A DNA stretch of 64,000 nt from the NCBI RefSeq assembly GCF_034092395.1, contig NZ_CP139301.1:1798001-1862000 (forward strand), read 5' to 3'. Positions 38,260 through 47,526 of this stretch are shown one piece after another (positions within the stretch are counted from its first letter, which is position 1; each line of letters begins with the position of its first letter). A program made the translations under genes and the position numbers. This stretch comes from Prochlorococcus sp. MIT 1307. GTDB lineage: Bacteria; Cyanobacteriota; Cyanobacteriia; PCC-6307; Cyanobiaceae. A model generated the notes under the pieces. That model searched no databases, was not told where the DNA came from, and saw only the letters and a program-made list of their open reading frames with translations.

Positions 38260-39203
38260 TGTACACTTTGGGCTCAAAAGATATAAGTAATTTTAAAGCT
38301 TTGATTTCATTGATTAATGATATTGAGATCTTTGAAAGACCTTGATACCATAATGCCTTGATCTTATTAATTGTAAAAGAAGGTAAAAATTTCTATAGCT
38401 ATCTTCTGGGCCTAACCCCTTGAACAGATTTTGAACCAATGACTTTTATTATTAATAAGATGTACTCTTGATCATATTTATAGCAACGGGATGGAACCCC
38501 TATCAAGCTATTCTAAAAAACAAAAGAGGTAGAACAATAAAGATACATTTATCTCAGAAATCAATTCCAAAAGCTCACCTATACTCAAAAAAAAAGGGGG
38601 GGTATCAGTTAAGAACAAATTGACTTCTTATTTAGTAGGAGGATGTAAAGAAACTCATTTTGTCTCTATTACCCCTTCCTTTGCTTATCAAGATGCTAAA
38701 AACAGTGCTGACTTATAAGCTCGAGAAAGGAAAGTTTGCCCCGTTGGGGACCAGAGGAGTTTTTCTTGACCTCTCCTTTCCCCAGCTAATTGCTTCAGAT
38801 TTGAATTGTCATGAACTTTGGAATGCTTCCGTACTGCATTCTCTCTGGGTTTGGCTACCGCAGTGATAATCTTTCTTTGGTTACGACCTGACCAGTCGTA
38901 ACGTGAGATACTGAACTTTGAGGATTTTTCTTTCCTAGGCCCACTAGGTTTTGTTAAGTCACATCAGTTATTCGGTGTTTCCTGCTTCATGGCTTCTTAG
39001 CTGCCACCCAACATTATTTTTGAGTTGGATGGATACGCATTTAATTGCCTCAGCTTTGCCGAGAAGCCATGCCTAGATGATTTAATTTAGCAAGACCCTT
39101 GGGGGGGGTCTAGGTAAATTAGGTTTTATAGGCTATTTAAAGGGATTATGGAGGATTACCAGACCTTCCAAATTTCTTGATAACAACTGTCAAAAACCCA
39201 AAT
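38260..39203. other. Gene-free structured stretch before tRNA-Ala
   Basis: No frame here looks like a real protein gene. The first half is AT-rich and bland apart from an A-run/G-run near 38580-38595. The second half (about 38690-39115) is higher in GC and rich in inverted repeats: GTTACGAC (38880-38887) with GTCGTAAC (38895-38902); CATGGCTTCT (38988-38997) with AGAAGCCATG (39062-39071), nesting AGCTG/CAGCT and CCAAC/GTTGG; CCTAGA (39072-39077) with TCTAGG (39109-39114); and AGACCC (39093-39098) with GGGTCT (39106-39111). It could hold one or more non-coding RNAs or be decayed DNA at the island edge. Confidence 0.5.
38988..39071. ncRNA. Candidate structured RNA (nested stem)
   Basis: A 10-bp perfect outer stem, a 5-bp second stem and a 5-bp inner stem are collinear and nested within 84 bases, then a G-rich hairpin follows at 39093-39111. 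The strand is undetermined because the stems read the same way on both. No known RNA family recognised; not a tmRNA, 6S or RNase P RNA by the motifs I know. Confidence 0.3.
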
Positions 39204-39276
39204 GGGGCCATAGCTCAGCTGGTAGAGCACCTGCATGGCATGCAGGGGGTCAGCGGTTCGAGTCCGCTTGGCTCCA
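39204..39276 (+). tRNA. tRNA-Ala (anticodon GGC)
   Basis: Full cloverleaf: acceptor GGGGCCA pairs with TGGCTCC (one G-T), D-arm AGCTCAGCTGGTAGAGC, anticodon arm CCTGC-ATGGCAT-GCAGG with GGC at 39237-39239, T-arm AGCGG-TTCGAGT-CCGCT, discriminator A. CCA is not encoded. It sits exactly where base composition drops and the accessory glycan genes begin, as expected for an integration-prone tRNA. Confidence 0.97.
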
Positions 39277-39362
39277 TATTACTTATAAAAATCTTTTAAA
39301 TTAATAATGCGTGCTTATAATATAAATACTTATTAATTAAATTATTTATTATAAAATAAAAT

Positions 39363-40418
39363 ATGAAGCAATTTGAGCAAGTATTTATTCCCCCCTCTGC
39401 TTCTCTAATAGAAGCAATATCAGTAATAGATAAAGGTGCTTTGCAAGTGGCATTGATTGTAGATAAGTCAAATGTGCTTCTAGGAGTACTTACTGATGGT
39501 GATATCCGAAAGGCATTGTTAGATAACAGACCTTTAACTGAACCAGTTGAAGAATATATGACTAAAGAATATAAGTTTGTCAGGGAAGATTCAAGTATCG
39601 GCGAGGCATTGGAAATAATGCGCAATTATTCATTGATGCAGATACCTGTTTTAGACAAGGATAACAAGGTAATAGAAATAAGACTTTTAAGTGAAGAACT
39701 TGGCTCTAGAAAATCAGATACACCTGTCGTAATAATGGCTGGTGGGAAGGGAAAAAGACTAATACCTTATACAAATGATTGCCCAAAGCCTATGCTAAAG
39801 ATAGGAGAAAAACCTATTTTAGAAATAATAATGAGTCAATGTATTGATCAAGGTTTTCGTGAGTTTTATCTTTCAGTAAATTATCTCAAGGAGCAAATTA
39901 TTGATTATTTTGGAGATGGATCTAAGTGGAATGTAAGTATTAAATATCTTGTTGAAGAGAGCCCTCTCGGTACTGCTGGCTCATTGTATTTAATTCAGCA
40001 AAGTATTAAAGAATCATTATTAATAATAAATGGTGATATATTAACTAACTTTGACTTGTCTAAATTGGTTAAATACCATAAGAAGAATCATTCTAAAATC
40101 ACATTGTGCGCAAGGCAATACCAGGTAGAAATACCTTTTGGAGTCGTTGAGACTGATGGAATAGAAATTTTGAATATTGTTGAGAAACCCACTATATATA
40201 ATTTGGTAAGTGCAGGTGTTTACGTAATTGAAGCTTCAATCTTAAAGTTGATACCAAGCAATCGATTTTTTGATATGCCTGATTTACTTCTCTTGGCAAA
40301 GAAATCTGGAGAGAAGGTGATTGTTTACCCCATTCATGAATATTGGCTAGATATAGGGAAGCCAGAATCATTAGAGAAAGCTTATTTGGAATGGAATAAT
40401 GTGCCTTTAATTAAATGA
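39363..40418 (+). CDS. CBS-domain nucleotidyltransferase (PtmE-like sugar-1-phosphate guanylyltransferase)
   Basis: 351 residues: two CBS motifs (about 8-60 and 68-115) and a nucleotidyltransferase domain (about 118-345) with the GGKGKRLIPYT pyrophosphorylase signature and KP in DCPKPML. This architecture matches Campylobacter PtmE, which makes GDP-glucosamine for legionaminic acid, and the downstream LegB/LegC/LegG-like set supports that role. The substrate is inferred; a mannose- or glucose-1-phosphate activity is possible. First gene after tRNA-Ala. Confidence 0.8.
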   Translation: MKQFEQVFIPPSASLIEAISVIDKGALQVALIVDKSNVLLGVLTDGDIRKALLDNRPLTEPVEEYMTKEYKFVREDSSIGEALEIMRNYSLMQIPVLDKDNKVIEIRLLSEELGSRKSDTPVVIMAGGKGKRLIPYTNDCPKPMLKIGEKPILEIIMSQCIDQGFREFYLSVNYLKEQIIDYFGDGSKWNVSIKYLVEESPLGTAGSLYLIQQSIKESLLIINGDILTNFDLSKLVKYHKKNHSKITLCARQYQVEIPFGVVETDGIEILNIVEKPTIYNLVSAGVYVIEASILKLIPSNRFFDMPDLLLLAKKSGEKVIVYPIHEYWLDIGKPESLEKAYLEWNNVPLIK

Positions 40419-40482
40419 ATATTAATTTTGGGTTCTCTTTAAACTTAAGAGCTCACTTTAGTGTTAAAATATAAAGAATAGC

Positions 40483-41274
40483 ATGTTAATAGCCCCTATA
40501 ATGAAAGGTAAAATAGACAAAGCGAAGCTTGATAGATTTTCCCAGTCTTCTGTTCTTTACATCCCCTCTTTGTTCCCTAAAGATCTTTGTAACGAGACTT
40601 GTGCGTTTTTCTTGAAAAATGAGAGAAGCATTATCGATAGATTTAGAGAGGATAAAAAGGGGCTAACTCTTGATGCCTTAAATAGTGAAGAATACATTAA
40701 ATATTTTGAATATCCAATTGCTCTAAATGCAGAGCTGTTTGGTAGGTATGTCAATTCAGATGTTTTTGAATTGTCTGAGCAGTTGCTTTCTGAAAAGGTC
40801 TACATAAAGAGTCTAGAGATTCATTCAAGATGTGCAAAAGGAACTCCGATTCCACCACATCAGGATAATGCTTACTATGGATTAGAAAGAGCAAAAGGAA
40901 TCACATTTTATATTCCAATTAATAACCAGAAACCAACTTCAGGCGGTTTGCAATACTATAAAGTTAGAAATGACATTTCGCTATCACATATACCTTCAGA
41001 TGAGAGTGGATTCTCTTTGACAATCCAAGATACTTCTGCTTTAGAGAATACAGAGATACTGGCATATAATTACCAGCCTGGTGATTGCACAATTCATCAC
41101 TCAAATAGTGTGCATTTTGCTGAAATGGTTCCAGATAATACCCAGCGCGGATTGGTTGTACGACTTTCTTTATTTTCTATTGATGATCAGAAAAAATCTG
41201 GCCATAGTGAATGGTATCAATCTATGATCAGAAGGAATAGAGATCGAAATAATCATGTTTTTTCAAGTTTGTAA
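40483..41274 (+). CDS. Phytanoyl-CoA dioxygenase (PhyH)-like Fe(II)/2-oxoglutarate oxygenase
   Basis: 263 residues, soluble. The facial triad is visible: His and Asp in PPHQDNAYYGL (about 126-136) and the distal His in the segment IHHSNSVHFAEMVP (about 205-220), followed by RGLVVRLSL with the Arg that would bind 2-oxoglutarate. GITFYIPINNQKPTSGGLQY is the typical core strand pair. A hydroxylase between a guanylyltransferase and an aminotransferase in a nonulosonic-acid operon suggests hydroxylation of the sugar or a precursor, which I infer from context only. Confidence 0.72.
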   Translation: MLIAPIMKGKIDKAKLDRFSQSSVLYIPSLFPKDLCNETCAFFLKNERSIIDRFREDKKGLTLDALNSEEYIKYFEYPIALNAELFGRYVNSDVFELSEQLLSEKVYIKSLEIHSRCAKGTPIPPHQDNAYYGLERAKGITFYIPINNQKPTSGGLQYYKVRNDISLSHIPSDESGFSLTIQDTSALENTEILAYNYQPGDCTIHHSNSVHFAEMVPDNTQRGLVVRLSLFSIDDQKKSGHSEWYQSMIRRNRDRNNHVFSSL

Positions 41275-41282
41275 TTTTTCCT

Positions 41283-42416
41283 ATGCCTGGCTTTGAGGTT
41301 ATTGATAATGCAGAGGCTCAGGCCGCTTCTGCGGTGTTTGAAGAGGGTGGTGTCTTGTTTGCGCATGGATTTGATAAGTTGCGTAAAAGATTTCATGTGC
41401 GGGAATTTGAAAATGATGTTTCCGAATATTTTTCCTCTGAATACTGTCAAGCAGTGTCTTCAGGCACCTCCGGAATTAAATGTGCACTAAAGGCTCTTGG
41501 TGTTGGATATAAAGATGAGGTGATTACACAGGCTTTCAATTTTATAGCAACAGTAGAGTCAATTATTGACTGTGGTGCCACTCCTATAATATGTAATGTA
41601 GATGAAAACTTACATCTTGATATTGAAGATTGCCTATCTAGAGTAACACCTAAAACCAAAGCAATATTAATAGTTCATATGTTAGGTATGGCTGGCCCTA
41701 TAGGAGAGCTTAAACAATTAGCGAAGAAACTATCTATCCCAATTATAGAAGATACCTGTGAAGCTATTGGAGCAAGGCAAGGATCATCATTCCTTGGAAC
41801 AATTGCAGATGTAGGAGTCTTCAGCTTTGACCATGGAAAAAATATAACTTGCGGAGAGGGAGGCATGATTTTAACTAATCAAAAGGATATTAGTCGCTAT
41901 GTAAAGTCATACACTGACCATGGGCACGCTTTTGAGCCGAACAAGTCTCGAGGAGAAGATAATGCCTTAATGCCTGGTTTTAATTATCGAATGACTGAGT
42001 TACAAGGAGCAATTGGAAAGGCACAATTGAAGAAGTTAGACCATATTTTAGAAAAAAACATAGAAAGATATAGTGCATTGTATGAACAAATATCTTCTTG
42101 CTGCAAAGTTAGAGAAAGCCTCCAAGACAGCAAAGGATCTTATGATGCTTTGATCATTCGCTCTTTAGATGAAGCAACTAAGAGTAAAATTATCTCAATT
42201 CTTAAATCTCAGGAAATCGGGACTAAGAATATTCCTGATGCAATGAATTGGCATTGTAGCTATTACTGGAAACATGCTTTATCTGATCATGAAGTGAATC
42301 ACTCCAAGCTAACTTACGAGCTGTTAAATAATTCTGTTGCAATTCCAATATGGCTTTCTAGATCCATTGATGAATATACTAAGCTAGGGCATACTATCAA
42401 GAGCCTCTTTAATTAG
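41283..42416 (+). CDS. DegT/DnrJ/EryC1/StrS family PLP aminotransferase
   Basis: 377 residues. Sugar aminotransferase fold with SSGTSGIKCALKALGVG (about 60-76), IIEDTCEAIGARQ (PLP-contacting Asp, about 156-168), and the PLP Lys in FDHGKNITCGEGG (about 186). NYRMTELQGAIG (about 238) is the usual substrate-site helix. 8 bases after the dioxygenase gene. LegC is a separate gene downstream, so this one probably makes a different amine, perhaps the precursor amino sugar; substrate unknown. Confidence 0.85.
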   Translation: MPGFEVIDNAEAQAASAVFEEGGVLFAHGFDKLRKRFHVREFENDVSEYFSSEYCQAVSSGTSGIKCALKALGVGYKDEVITQAFNFIATVESIIDCGATPIICNVDENLHLDIEDCLSRVTPKTKAILIVHMLGMAGPIGELKQLAKKLSIPIIEDTCEAIGARQGSSFLGTIADVGVFSFDHGKNITCGEGGMILTNQKDISRYVKSYTDHGHAFEPNKSRGEDNALMPGFNYRMTELQGAIGKAQLKKLDHILEKNIERYSALYEQISSCCKVRESLQDSKGSYDALIIRSLDEATKSKIISILKSQEIGTKNIPDAMNWHCSYYWKHALSDHEVNHSKLTYELLNNSVAIPIWLSRSIDEYTKLGHTIKSLFN

Positions 42417-42458
42417 ATTGATCATCTTGACTATGTATCATTGTATTTTTAATTGCTG

Positions 42459-43199
42459 ATGTTACTAACTGATAGAAAATCTGATAAGTTAAATATATTA
42501 GCCGTTGTTCCAGCACGAGGCGGGTCAAAGGGTATTCCTGGTAAAAACTTAAGAAAAATAGGTGGCCTTCCGCTAGTTGACCATACGATTAAATTTGCGA
42601 AACAATTGTCTAATGTAGATGGAGTGATTTTAACTAGTGACTCCAGCTCTATATTGCAAAGAGGAGAGAAATATAATATTTTTACTGTTAATAGGCCTAA
42701 AGAGTTAGCTTCAGATGAATCTTTAGTGATAGAATCAATAAAGCATGCTGTTGCAATTTATGATCAAAGAAATCAAGTAACAACCGATTCTGTAATTCTC
42801 TTGCAACCTACTTATCCCTTTAGGTTAAGAGATGATGTTGAAAAGGCTATTAGTAAACATGTAGAAGGTGATTCTATTCCAGTAATTTCAATTAAGCCCA
42901 TGAAAGAGAATCCATGTGAATGCATTGTACTTGACACAAAAGATAATTGGTCTTACCTCGTCAGCCCACCCCAAAATGCAAATAGACAGAATTATCCATC
43001 ATGTTATTATTTTATAACAGGTAACTTTTATATTTCATCAATGCAAAGTTTGAACTCATATAATTCATTCATGACGCCAAATTCATCGTTTTTCAGAACT
43101 AAAGAACGCATTGCTATTGATATAGATTTGCCTGAAGACTTTATTCTTGCTGAAAATATTTTCTCATTAACCTCATCGTTAGGAGAACCTTCTCTATGA
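42459..43199 (+). CDS. CMP-nonulosonate (legionaminate/sialate-type) cytidylyltransferase
   Basis: Activates a nonulosonic acid with CTP. 246 residues from ATG 42459, with ILAVVPARGGSKGIPGKNLR (about 13-32), the CMP-sugar synthetase signature, and LLQPTYPFRLRDDVEKAI (about 113-130), plus IDIDLPEDFILAE near the end. NeuA/LegF family. A TTG two codons upstream (42453) is also in frame. The specific acid is inferred from its operon partners. Confidence 0.88.
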   Translation: MLLTDRKSDKLNILAVVPARGGSKGIPGKNLRKIGGLPLVDHTIKFAKQLSNVDGVILTSDSSSILQRGEKYNIFTVNRPKELASDESLVIESIKHAVAIYDQRNQVTTDSVILLQPTYPFRLRDDVEKAISKHVEGDSIPVISIKPMKENPCECIVLDTKDNWSYLVSPPQNANRQNYPSCYYFITGNFYISSMQSLNSYNSFMTPNSSFFRTKERIAIDIDLPEDFILAENIFSLTSSLGEPSL

Positions 43200-43243
43200 A
43201 ATATATCTACCATTCTATTGGCTTAACTCTTTAGCTGTCGATT

Positions 43244-44251
43244 ATGCTCACCAATAAGAAAGTTCTTGTTACTGGTGCTGATGGATTTATCGGCTCTCAT
43301 TTAGTAGAGAAACTTCTATCTCATGGCTATGATGTACGTGCTTTCTGTCTTTATAATTCGAATGGTAGTTGGGGATGGCTAGATACAATACCATCTTCTA
43401 TTACAGATAGCATTGAAATCATACTTGGAGATATTAGAGACTATGCATCTATAAAAAATGCCATGATTAATTGTGAACACGTATACCATCTTGCATCTCT
43501 AATAGCTATCCCATATAGCTATATTGCCCCATCCAGTTATATTGATACTAATATAACTGGAACCTTGAATGTTCTTCAGGCTGCAAGGGAACTTTCTACA
43601 GCTCGAGTTATACATACCTCAACTTCTGAGACTTATGGTACGGCTAAATTTGTTCCCATAACAGAAGATCATCCGCTTTCTGCACAATCACCTTATGCTG
43701 CGAGTAAGATAGGTGCTGATCAATTAGCAATTAGCTATTGGAAAAGCTTTGAAACTCCTGTATCAATTTTAAGGCCTTTTAATACTTATGGCCCTAGGCA
43801 AAGTTCCAGGGCTGTCATTCCGACCATTATTACTCAAATAGCTTCTGGGCAAAATAAGGTCAAGCTAGGTGCTCTTTCCCCTACAAGAGACTTTAACTAT
43901 GTGACAGATACTTGTGCAGCATTTATGGCAGTCGCTAATAGTGAGAATACACTTGGACAAGTTATCAATTCAGCTAGTAGCTTTGAAATATCTATAGGCG
44001 AGACTGCTTCATTAATTTCTAAATGTATGGATAAAGATATAGAAATAATCTCAGACGAGGAAAGGATGCGGCCTATAGATTCAGAAGTTAATAGACTTTA
44101 TGGAGACAATAGCCTTCTTAAGAGATTGACAAGCTGGGAGCCTGAATATGGAGGAATAGAAGGTTTTACAAGAGGTATTAATTCCACAATTGAATGGTTC
44201 TCAAAACCTTCTAATCTCAGTAAATATCGTGTTGGCAGTTATATGATATGA
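43244..44251 (+). CDS. LegB-like NAD-dependent sugar 4,6-dehydratase
   Basis: 335 residues, extended SDR family. Rossmann motif GADGFIGSH (about 11-19), TSTSETYGT (about 125) with catalytic YAASK (about 152-156), and RPFNTYGPRQ (about 178). This is the LegB group, which dehydrates GDP- or UDP-GlcNAc in the legionaminic pathway; the co-located PtmE-like enzyme favours a GDP sugar. Its stop overlaps the next start (ATGA). Confidence 0.86.
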   Translation: MLTNKKVLVTGADGFIGSHLVEKLLSHGYDVRAFCLYNSNGSWGWLDTIPSSITDSIEIILGDIRDYASIKNAMINCEHVYHLASLIAIPYSYIAPSSYIDTNITGTLNVLQAARELSTARVIHTSTSETYGTAKFVPITEDHPLSAQSPYAASKIGADQLAISYWKSFETPVSILRPFNTYGPRQSSRAVIPTIITQIASGQNKVKLGALSPTRDFNYVTDTCAAFMAVANSENTLGQVINSASSFEISIGETASLISKCMDKDIEIISDEERMRPIDSEVNRLYGDNSLLKRLTSWEPEYGGIEGFTRGINSTIEWFSKPSNLSKYRVGSYMI

Positions 44252-45453
44252 GTAGATCATCTTCTACTAAAGAGATTCTAGATGCTATCCAGAAAGTAGT
44301 TGGACCTGCAAAGGTAGATAACCCAATTTTTTTACACGAACCTGAATTTAAAGATACAGCTGCTTGGGAATATGTAAAAGAATGCATTGACTCTGGTTGG
44401 GTCAGTACAGCGGGAAAATATGTAAATCAATTTGAGGAGGAACTTTGTAAATATACAGGAGCAGATTATGCAATAGCGGTTACAAATGGAACTGTTGCTT
44501 TAAGATTAGCACTTAGCATAATTAATGTTAAACCAGATGAAGAAGTTATTATCCCACCTTTAACATTTGTAGCCACAGCAAATGCTGTTTGTCACCTTAA
44601 TGCAATTCCTCACTTTGTAGATATTGAAAGTAACACATTTGGTCTTTGTCCGGAAGCACTTCAGGGCAGACTAGAAAAATTAGCATATAAAGAAAATGGA
44701 CAGGTTTTTAATAGGGATACGGGCAGAAGAATTGCTGCAATTCTCCCAGTGCATCTGTTTGGTAATCCATCAAAGATTATTGAACTAAAAAGAATTGCAT
44801 TTGAATGGGAGCTGCCTCTTGTCGAAGATGCCGCTGAGGCTCTTGGAAGTTGGAGCAAAGAATCAAATAAATATATACATTGTGGCCTATTTGGTGCAGT
44901 TGGAATTCTGAGTTTCAATGGTAATAAAATTATCACGACTGGAGGTGGAGGAGCTTTAATAACTAATGACAAAAACCTTGCTTTAAAAGCACGACATATT
45001 TCTACTACTGCAAAGATACCTCACCCCTGGATGTATCAACATGATCAGATTGGTTGGAATGACAGAATGCCAAATATAAATGCTGCTTTAGGTGTATCAC
45101 AAATGCAAGACTTTGCTAGACGTTTAGAACGTAAGAACCATTTAGCGGATTCTTATTACAATCAATTTAGTATTTTAAAAGGAATCGAACTATTGCGAGC
45201 TAGAGATGATTGCATTTCAAACAAATGGTTAATGACTGCTCGTTTTACTGCTAATAATCAGGATCATGCAAAATCTCAATGTTTAGACCTTGTTCAAGAA
45301 TCAAATGCAATAGGCATAAGATTAAGGCCTGCATGGAAACTTTTAACTAAACTTCCTATGTTCTTAGATAACCCTAAAGGACCATTGCCAAATGCAGAGT
45401 CAGAGTTTTCTCGTCTTGTGAATTTACCAAGCAGTCCGCAAATATGCAAATGA
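44248..45453 (+). CDS. LegC-like aminotransferase
   Basis: 401 residues, DegT family. TNGTVALRLALSI (about 81-93), VEDAAEALGSWS (about 192-203), PLP Lys in FNGNKIITTGGGGA (about 229), and WNDRMPNINAALG (about 269). Order and overlap with the LegB-like gene make it the aminotransferase that puts the amino group at C4 of the 4-keto-6-deoxy sugar. The 3' end overlaps the LegG-like gene by 10 bases. Confidence 0.86.
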   Translation: MSRSSSTKEILDAIQKVVGPAKVDNPIFLHEPEFKDTAAWEYVKECIDSGWVSTAGKYVNQFEEELCKYTGADYAIAVTNGTVALRLALSIINVKPDEEVIIPPLTFVATANAVCHLNAIPHFVDIESNTFGLCPEALQGRLEKLAYKENGQVFNRDTGRRIAAILPVHLFGNPSKIIELKRIAFEWELPLVEDAAEALGSWSKESNKYIHCGLFGAVGILSFNGNKIITTGGGGALITNDKNLALKARHISTTAKIPHPWMYQHDQIGWNDRMPNINAALGVSQMQDFARRLERKNHLADSYYNQFSILKGIELLRARDDCISNKWLMTARFTANNQDHAKSQCLDLVQESNAIGIRLRPAWKLLTKLPMFLDNPKGPLPNAESEFSRLVNLPSSPQICK

Positions 45454-46637
45454 GCGATGATTCAATAGTAAAGAAAAATGCATCAAGACTTTCTGTTTGC
45501 GTCGTTACTGGAACACGGGCGGAATATAGCTTATTAAGGAATCTCATCCATAAACTTAATGAAGATTCATTCTTTGAGCTCTATTTACTGGTGACTGGTA
45601 CACACTTAGTAAAAAGATTTGGTTATACGATCAACGAAATAATTTCAGATGGTATTCCAATTGCAAAGCAAATTGATATTGACTTGAACTCTGATAGACC
45701 CACTGACATCTCTAACTCAACTGCTAAGGGGCTTCAAGAGTTTGCTAAGGCATACGATGAAATCCATCCAGATTTGATTCTGTTATTAGGAGATAGGTAT
45801 GAACTCATGTCATCAGTTCTACCTGCTTGTTTCGCAAGAATTCCGATTGCCCATATACATGGCGGTGAATTGACCGAAGGATTAATCGATGAGGCGATAA
45901 GACACTCAATCACAAAATTCTCTCACCTGCACTTTGTAGCAGCTGAGGAGTATCGTAGAAGAGTTATACAATTAGGTGAGGACCCTTCAAGAGTTTTCAA
46001 TGTTGGTGGAATGGGCATAGATTCAATAAATTCAATTGATCTACTTTCAAAATCAGAAGTTGAGATGTCTTTAGGTTTAAAACTGCTTAGTAAATCTTTA
46101 TTAATTACTTATCACCCTGTTACTCTTGATGATGAAGATTCGCTTCGCCCGATGAATGAGATGCTCGAAGCACTGAAAAGAGTTCAAGATACAACTTTGA
46201 TATTTACAATGCCTAATGCAGACCCAGGCAATAATGTGATTTTTAAATTAATTACTAACTTTGTTCGTGAGAAACCAAATTCCTATGCCTTTACATCTCT
46301 TGGACAGAAAAGATACCTGAGTCTTTTGCAATATATTGATGGCGTTGTTGGCAACTCATCAAGTGGTCTTTTGGAAGTGCCTTTTTTTAAGAAAGCTACT
46401 ATAAATATAGGAGACAGACAAAAAGGAAGGTTGCAGGCCCATAGCGTAATTAATTGCAAGCCTGACTTTGATTCAATCGCACAAGCCTTAAATAAAATTT
46501 ACTCTCCCACTTTCTGTATGAGACTATCAGAAGTCGAGAGCCCTTATGGCGATCAAGGAGCATCTTCAAAAATAATAAGGATCTTAAAAAGTATAAATTT
46601 TAGGAGCCTTATTAAGAAATCCTTTTTTGACATGTAG
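45444..46637 (+). CDS. LegG/NeuC-like NDP-sugar hydrolyzing 2-epimerase
   Basis: 397 residues. GT-B-fold UDP-GlcNAc 2-epimerase family with VVTGTRAEYSLLRNLI (about 19-34), LLGDRYELM (about 113), HIHGGELTEGLIDEAIRHS (about 136-154) and GNSSSGLLE (about 304). In the legionaminic pathway it releases the 2,4-diacetamido-2,4,6-trideoxymannose that the synthase uses. Start ATG 45444 overlaps legC; ATG 45450 is equally possible. Confidence 0.88.
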   Translation: MQMSDDSIVKKNASRLSVCVVTGTRAEYSLLRNLIHKLNEDSFFELYLLVTGTHLVKRFGYTINEIISDGIPIAKQIDIDLNSDRPTDISNSTAKGLQEFAKAYDEIHPDLILLLGDRYELMSSVLPACFARIPIAHIHGGELTEGLIDEAIRHSITKFSHLHFVAAEEYRRRVIQLGEDPSRVFNVGGMGIDSINSIDLLSKSEVEMSLGLKLLSKSLLITYHPVTLDDEDSLRPMNEMLEALKRVQDTTLIFTMPNADPGNNVIFKLITNFVREKPNSYAFTSLGQKRYLSLLQYIDGVVGNSSSGLLEVPFFKKATINIGDRQKGRLQAHSVINCKPDFDSIAQALNKIYSPTFCMRLSEVESPYGDQGASSKIIRILKSINFRSLIKKSFFDM

Positions 46638-46641
46638 ATTG

Positions 46642-47526
46642 ATGAGAATATTATTTTTTGGTTCAGTTGAATTCTCTAAACATGCGCTATCGCTATTGAT
46701 TTCTGAAGGGCATGAAATTATTGGTGTTTGTACATTAGAAAGTTCAGAATTTAATTCTGATTTTTATGACTTGAGTATAATCTCAAAGAAGAATAATATT
46801 CCATTTTTATATGTTAACCATAATAATGAACAGAAAACAATTTTATGGATACATTCTTTGAAACCAGATGTTATATATTGTTTTGGTTGGTCTAGACTTT
46901 TGTCTGATAAGATCCTTAAAATTGCTCCATTAGGTGTAGTTGGCTATCACCCTGCTTATCTACCTAAAAATAGAGGAAGGCACCCTATAATTTGGGCATT
47001 ATCTTTAGGTTTAGAGATAACCGCATCAACATTTTTCATTATGGAAAGTAAGGCTGATAGTGGCGATATCATTTCTCAAGTTGAGGTTCCAATAACTCAT
47101 GAAGATGACGCTAATTCACTATATAATAAATTGATTGTGATTGCTTTAGATCAAATAAGATCTTTCACTCCACTCCTAGCATCTAATAAGATTTTTGCTA
47201 AGAAACAAAATCACAAACTTGCAAATATATGGAGAAAAAGGACGCCTAAGGATGGAATAATTGATTGGAGAATGAGCTCTAAAAATATTCGTAATTTAAT
47301 CAGAGCATTGACTAAACCCTATTGTGGAGCTTCATTTATTTACAAGTGTAAGGAATACAAGGTGTGGGAGTCAGAATTAACTAGCTGTGACCAAGATAAT
47401 ATCGAGCCTGGGAAAATTTTAAGAATCTATGAAAATAATACCTTAATTGTTAAGTGTGGGGAGGGGGCAATCAAACTTACAAAAATGGATGCATTCAACC
47501 GCTTAGAAATAGGAGAATACTTATGA
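46642..47526 (+). CDS. Sugar N-formyltransferase (methionyl-tRNA formyltransferase-like)
   Basis: 294 residues, beginning MRILFFGSVEFSKHAL. N10-formyltetrahydrofolate-dependent formyltransferase core with YHPAYLPKNRGRHPIIWAL (about 108-126) and the catalytic Asp in ESKADSGDI (about 140-148), then a C-terminal accessory domain (about 200-294). Sugar N-formyltransferases of this kind modify amino sugars of surface glycans. 4 bases after the LegG-like gene; its end overlaps the deacetylase start (ATGA). It probably formylates an amine freed by that deacetylase. Confidence 0.85.
   Translation: MRILFFGSVEFSKHALSLLISEGHEIIGVCTLESSEFNSDFYDLSIISKKNNIPFLYVNHNNEQKTILWIHSLKPDVIYCFGWSRLLSDKILKIAPLGVVGYHPAYLPKNRGRHPIIWALSLGLEITASTFFIMESKADSGDIISQVEVPITHEDDANSLYNKLIVIALDQIRSFTPLLASNKIFAKKQNHKLANIWRKRTPKDGIIDWRMSSKNIRNLIRALTKPYCGASFIYKCKEYKVWESELTSCDQDNIEPGKILRIYENNTLIVKCGEGAIKLTKMDAFNRLEIGEYL

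Noticed and set aside
38660-38866. 68-codon plus-strand frame before the tRNA
   Set aside because: The composition looks like translated non-coding DNA, there is no ribosome binding site and no recognisable motif, and it lies in the inverted-repeat-rich stretch.
38690-39115. tmRNA, 6S RNA or RNase P RNA in the structured region
   Set aside because: None of the conserved sequence motifs I know for these RNAs is visible.
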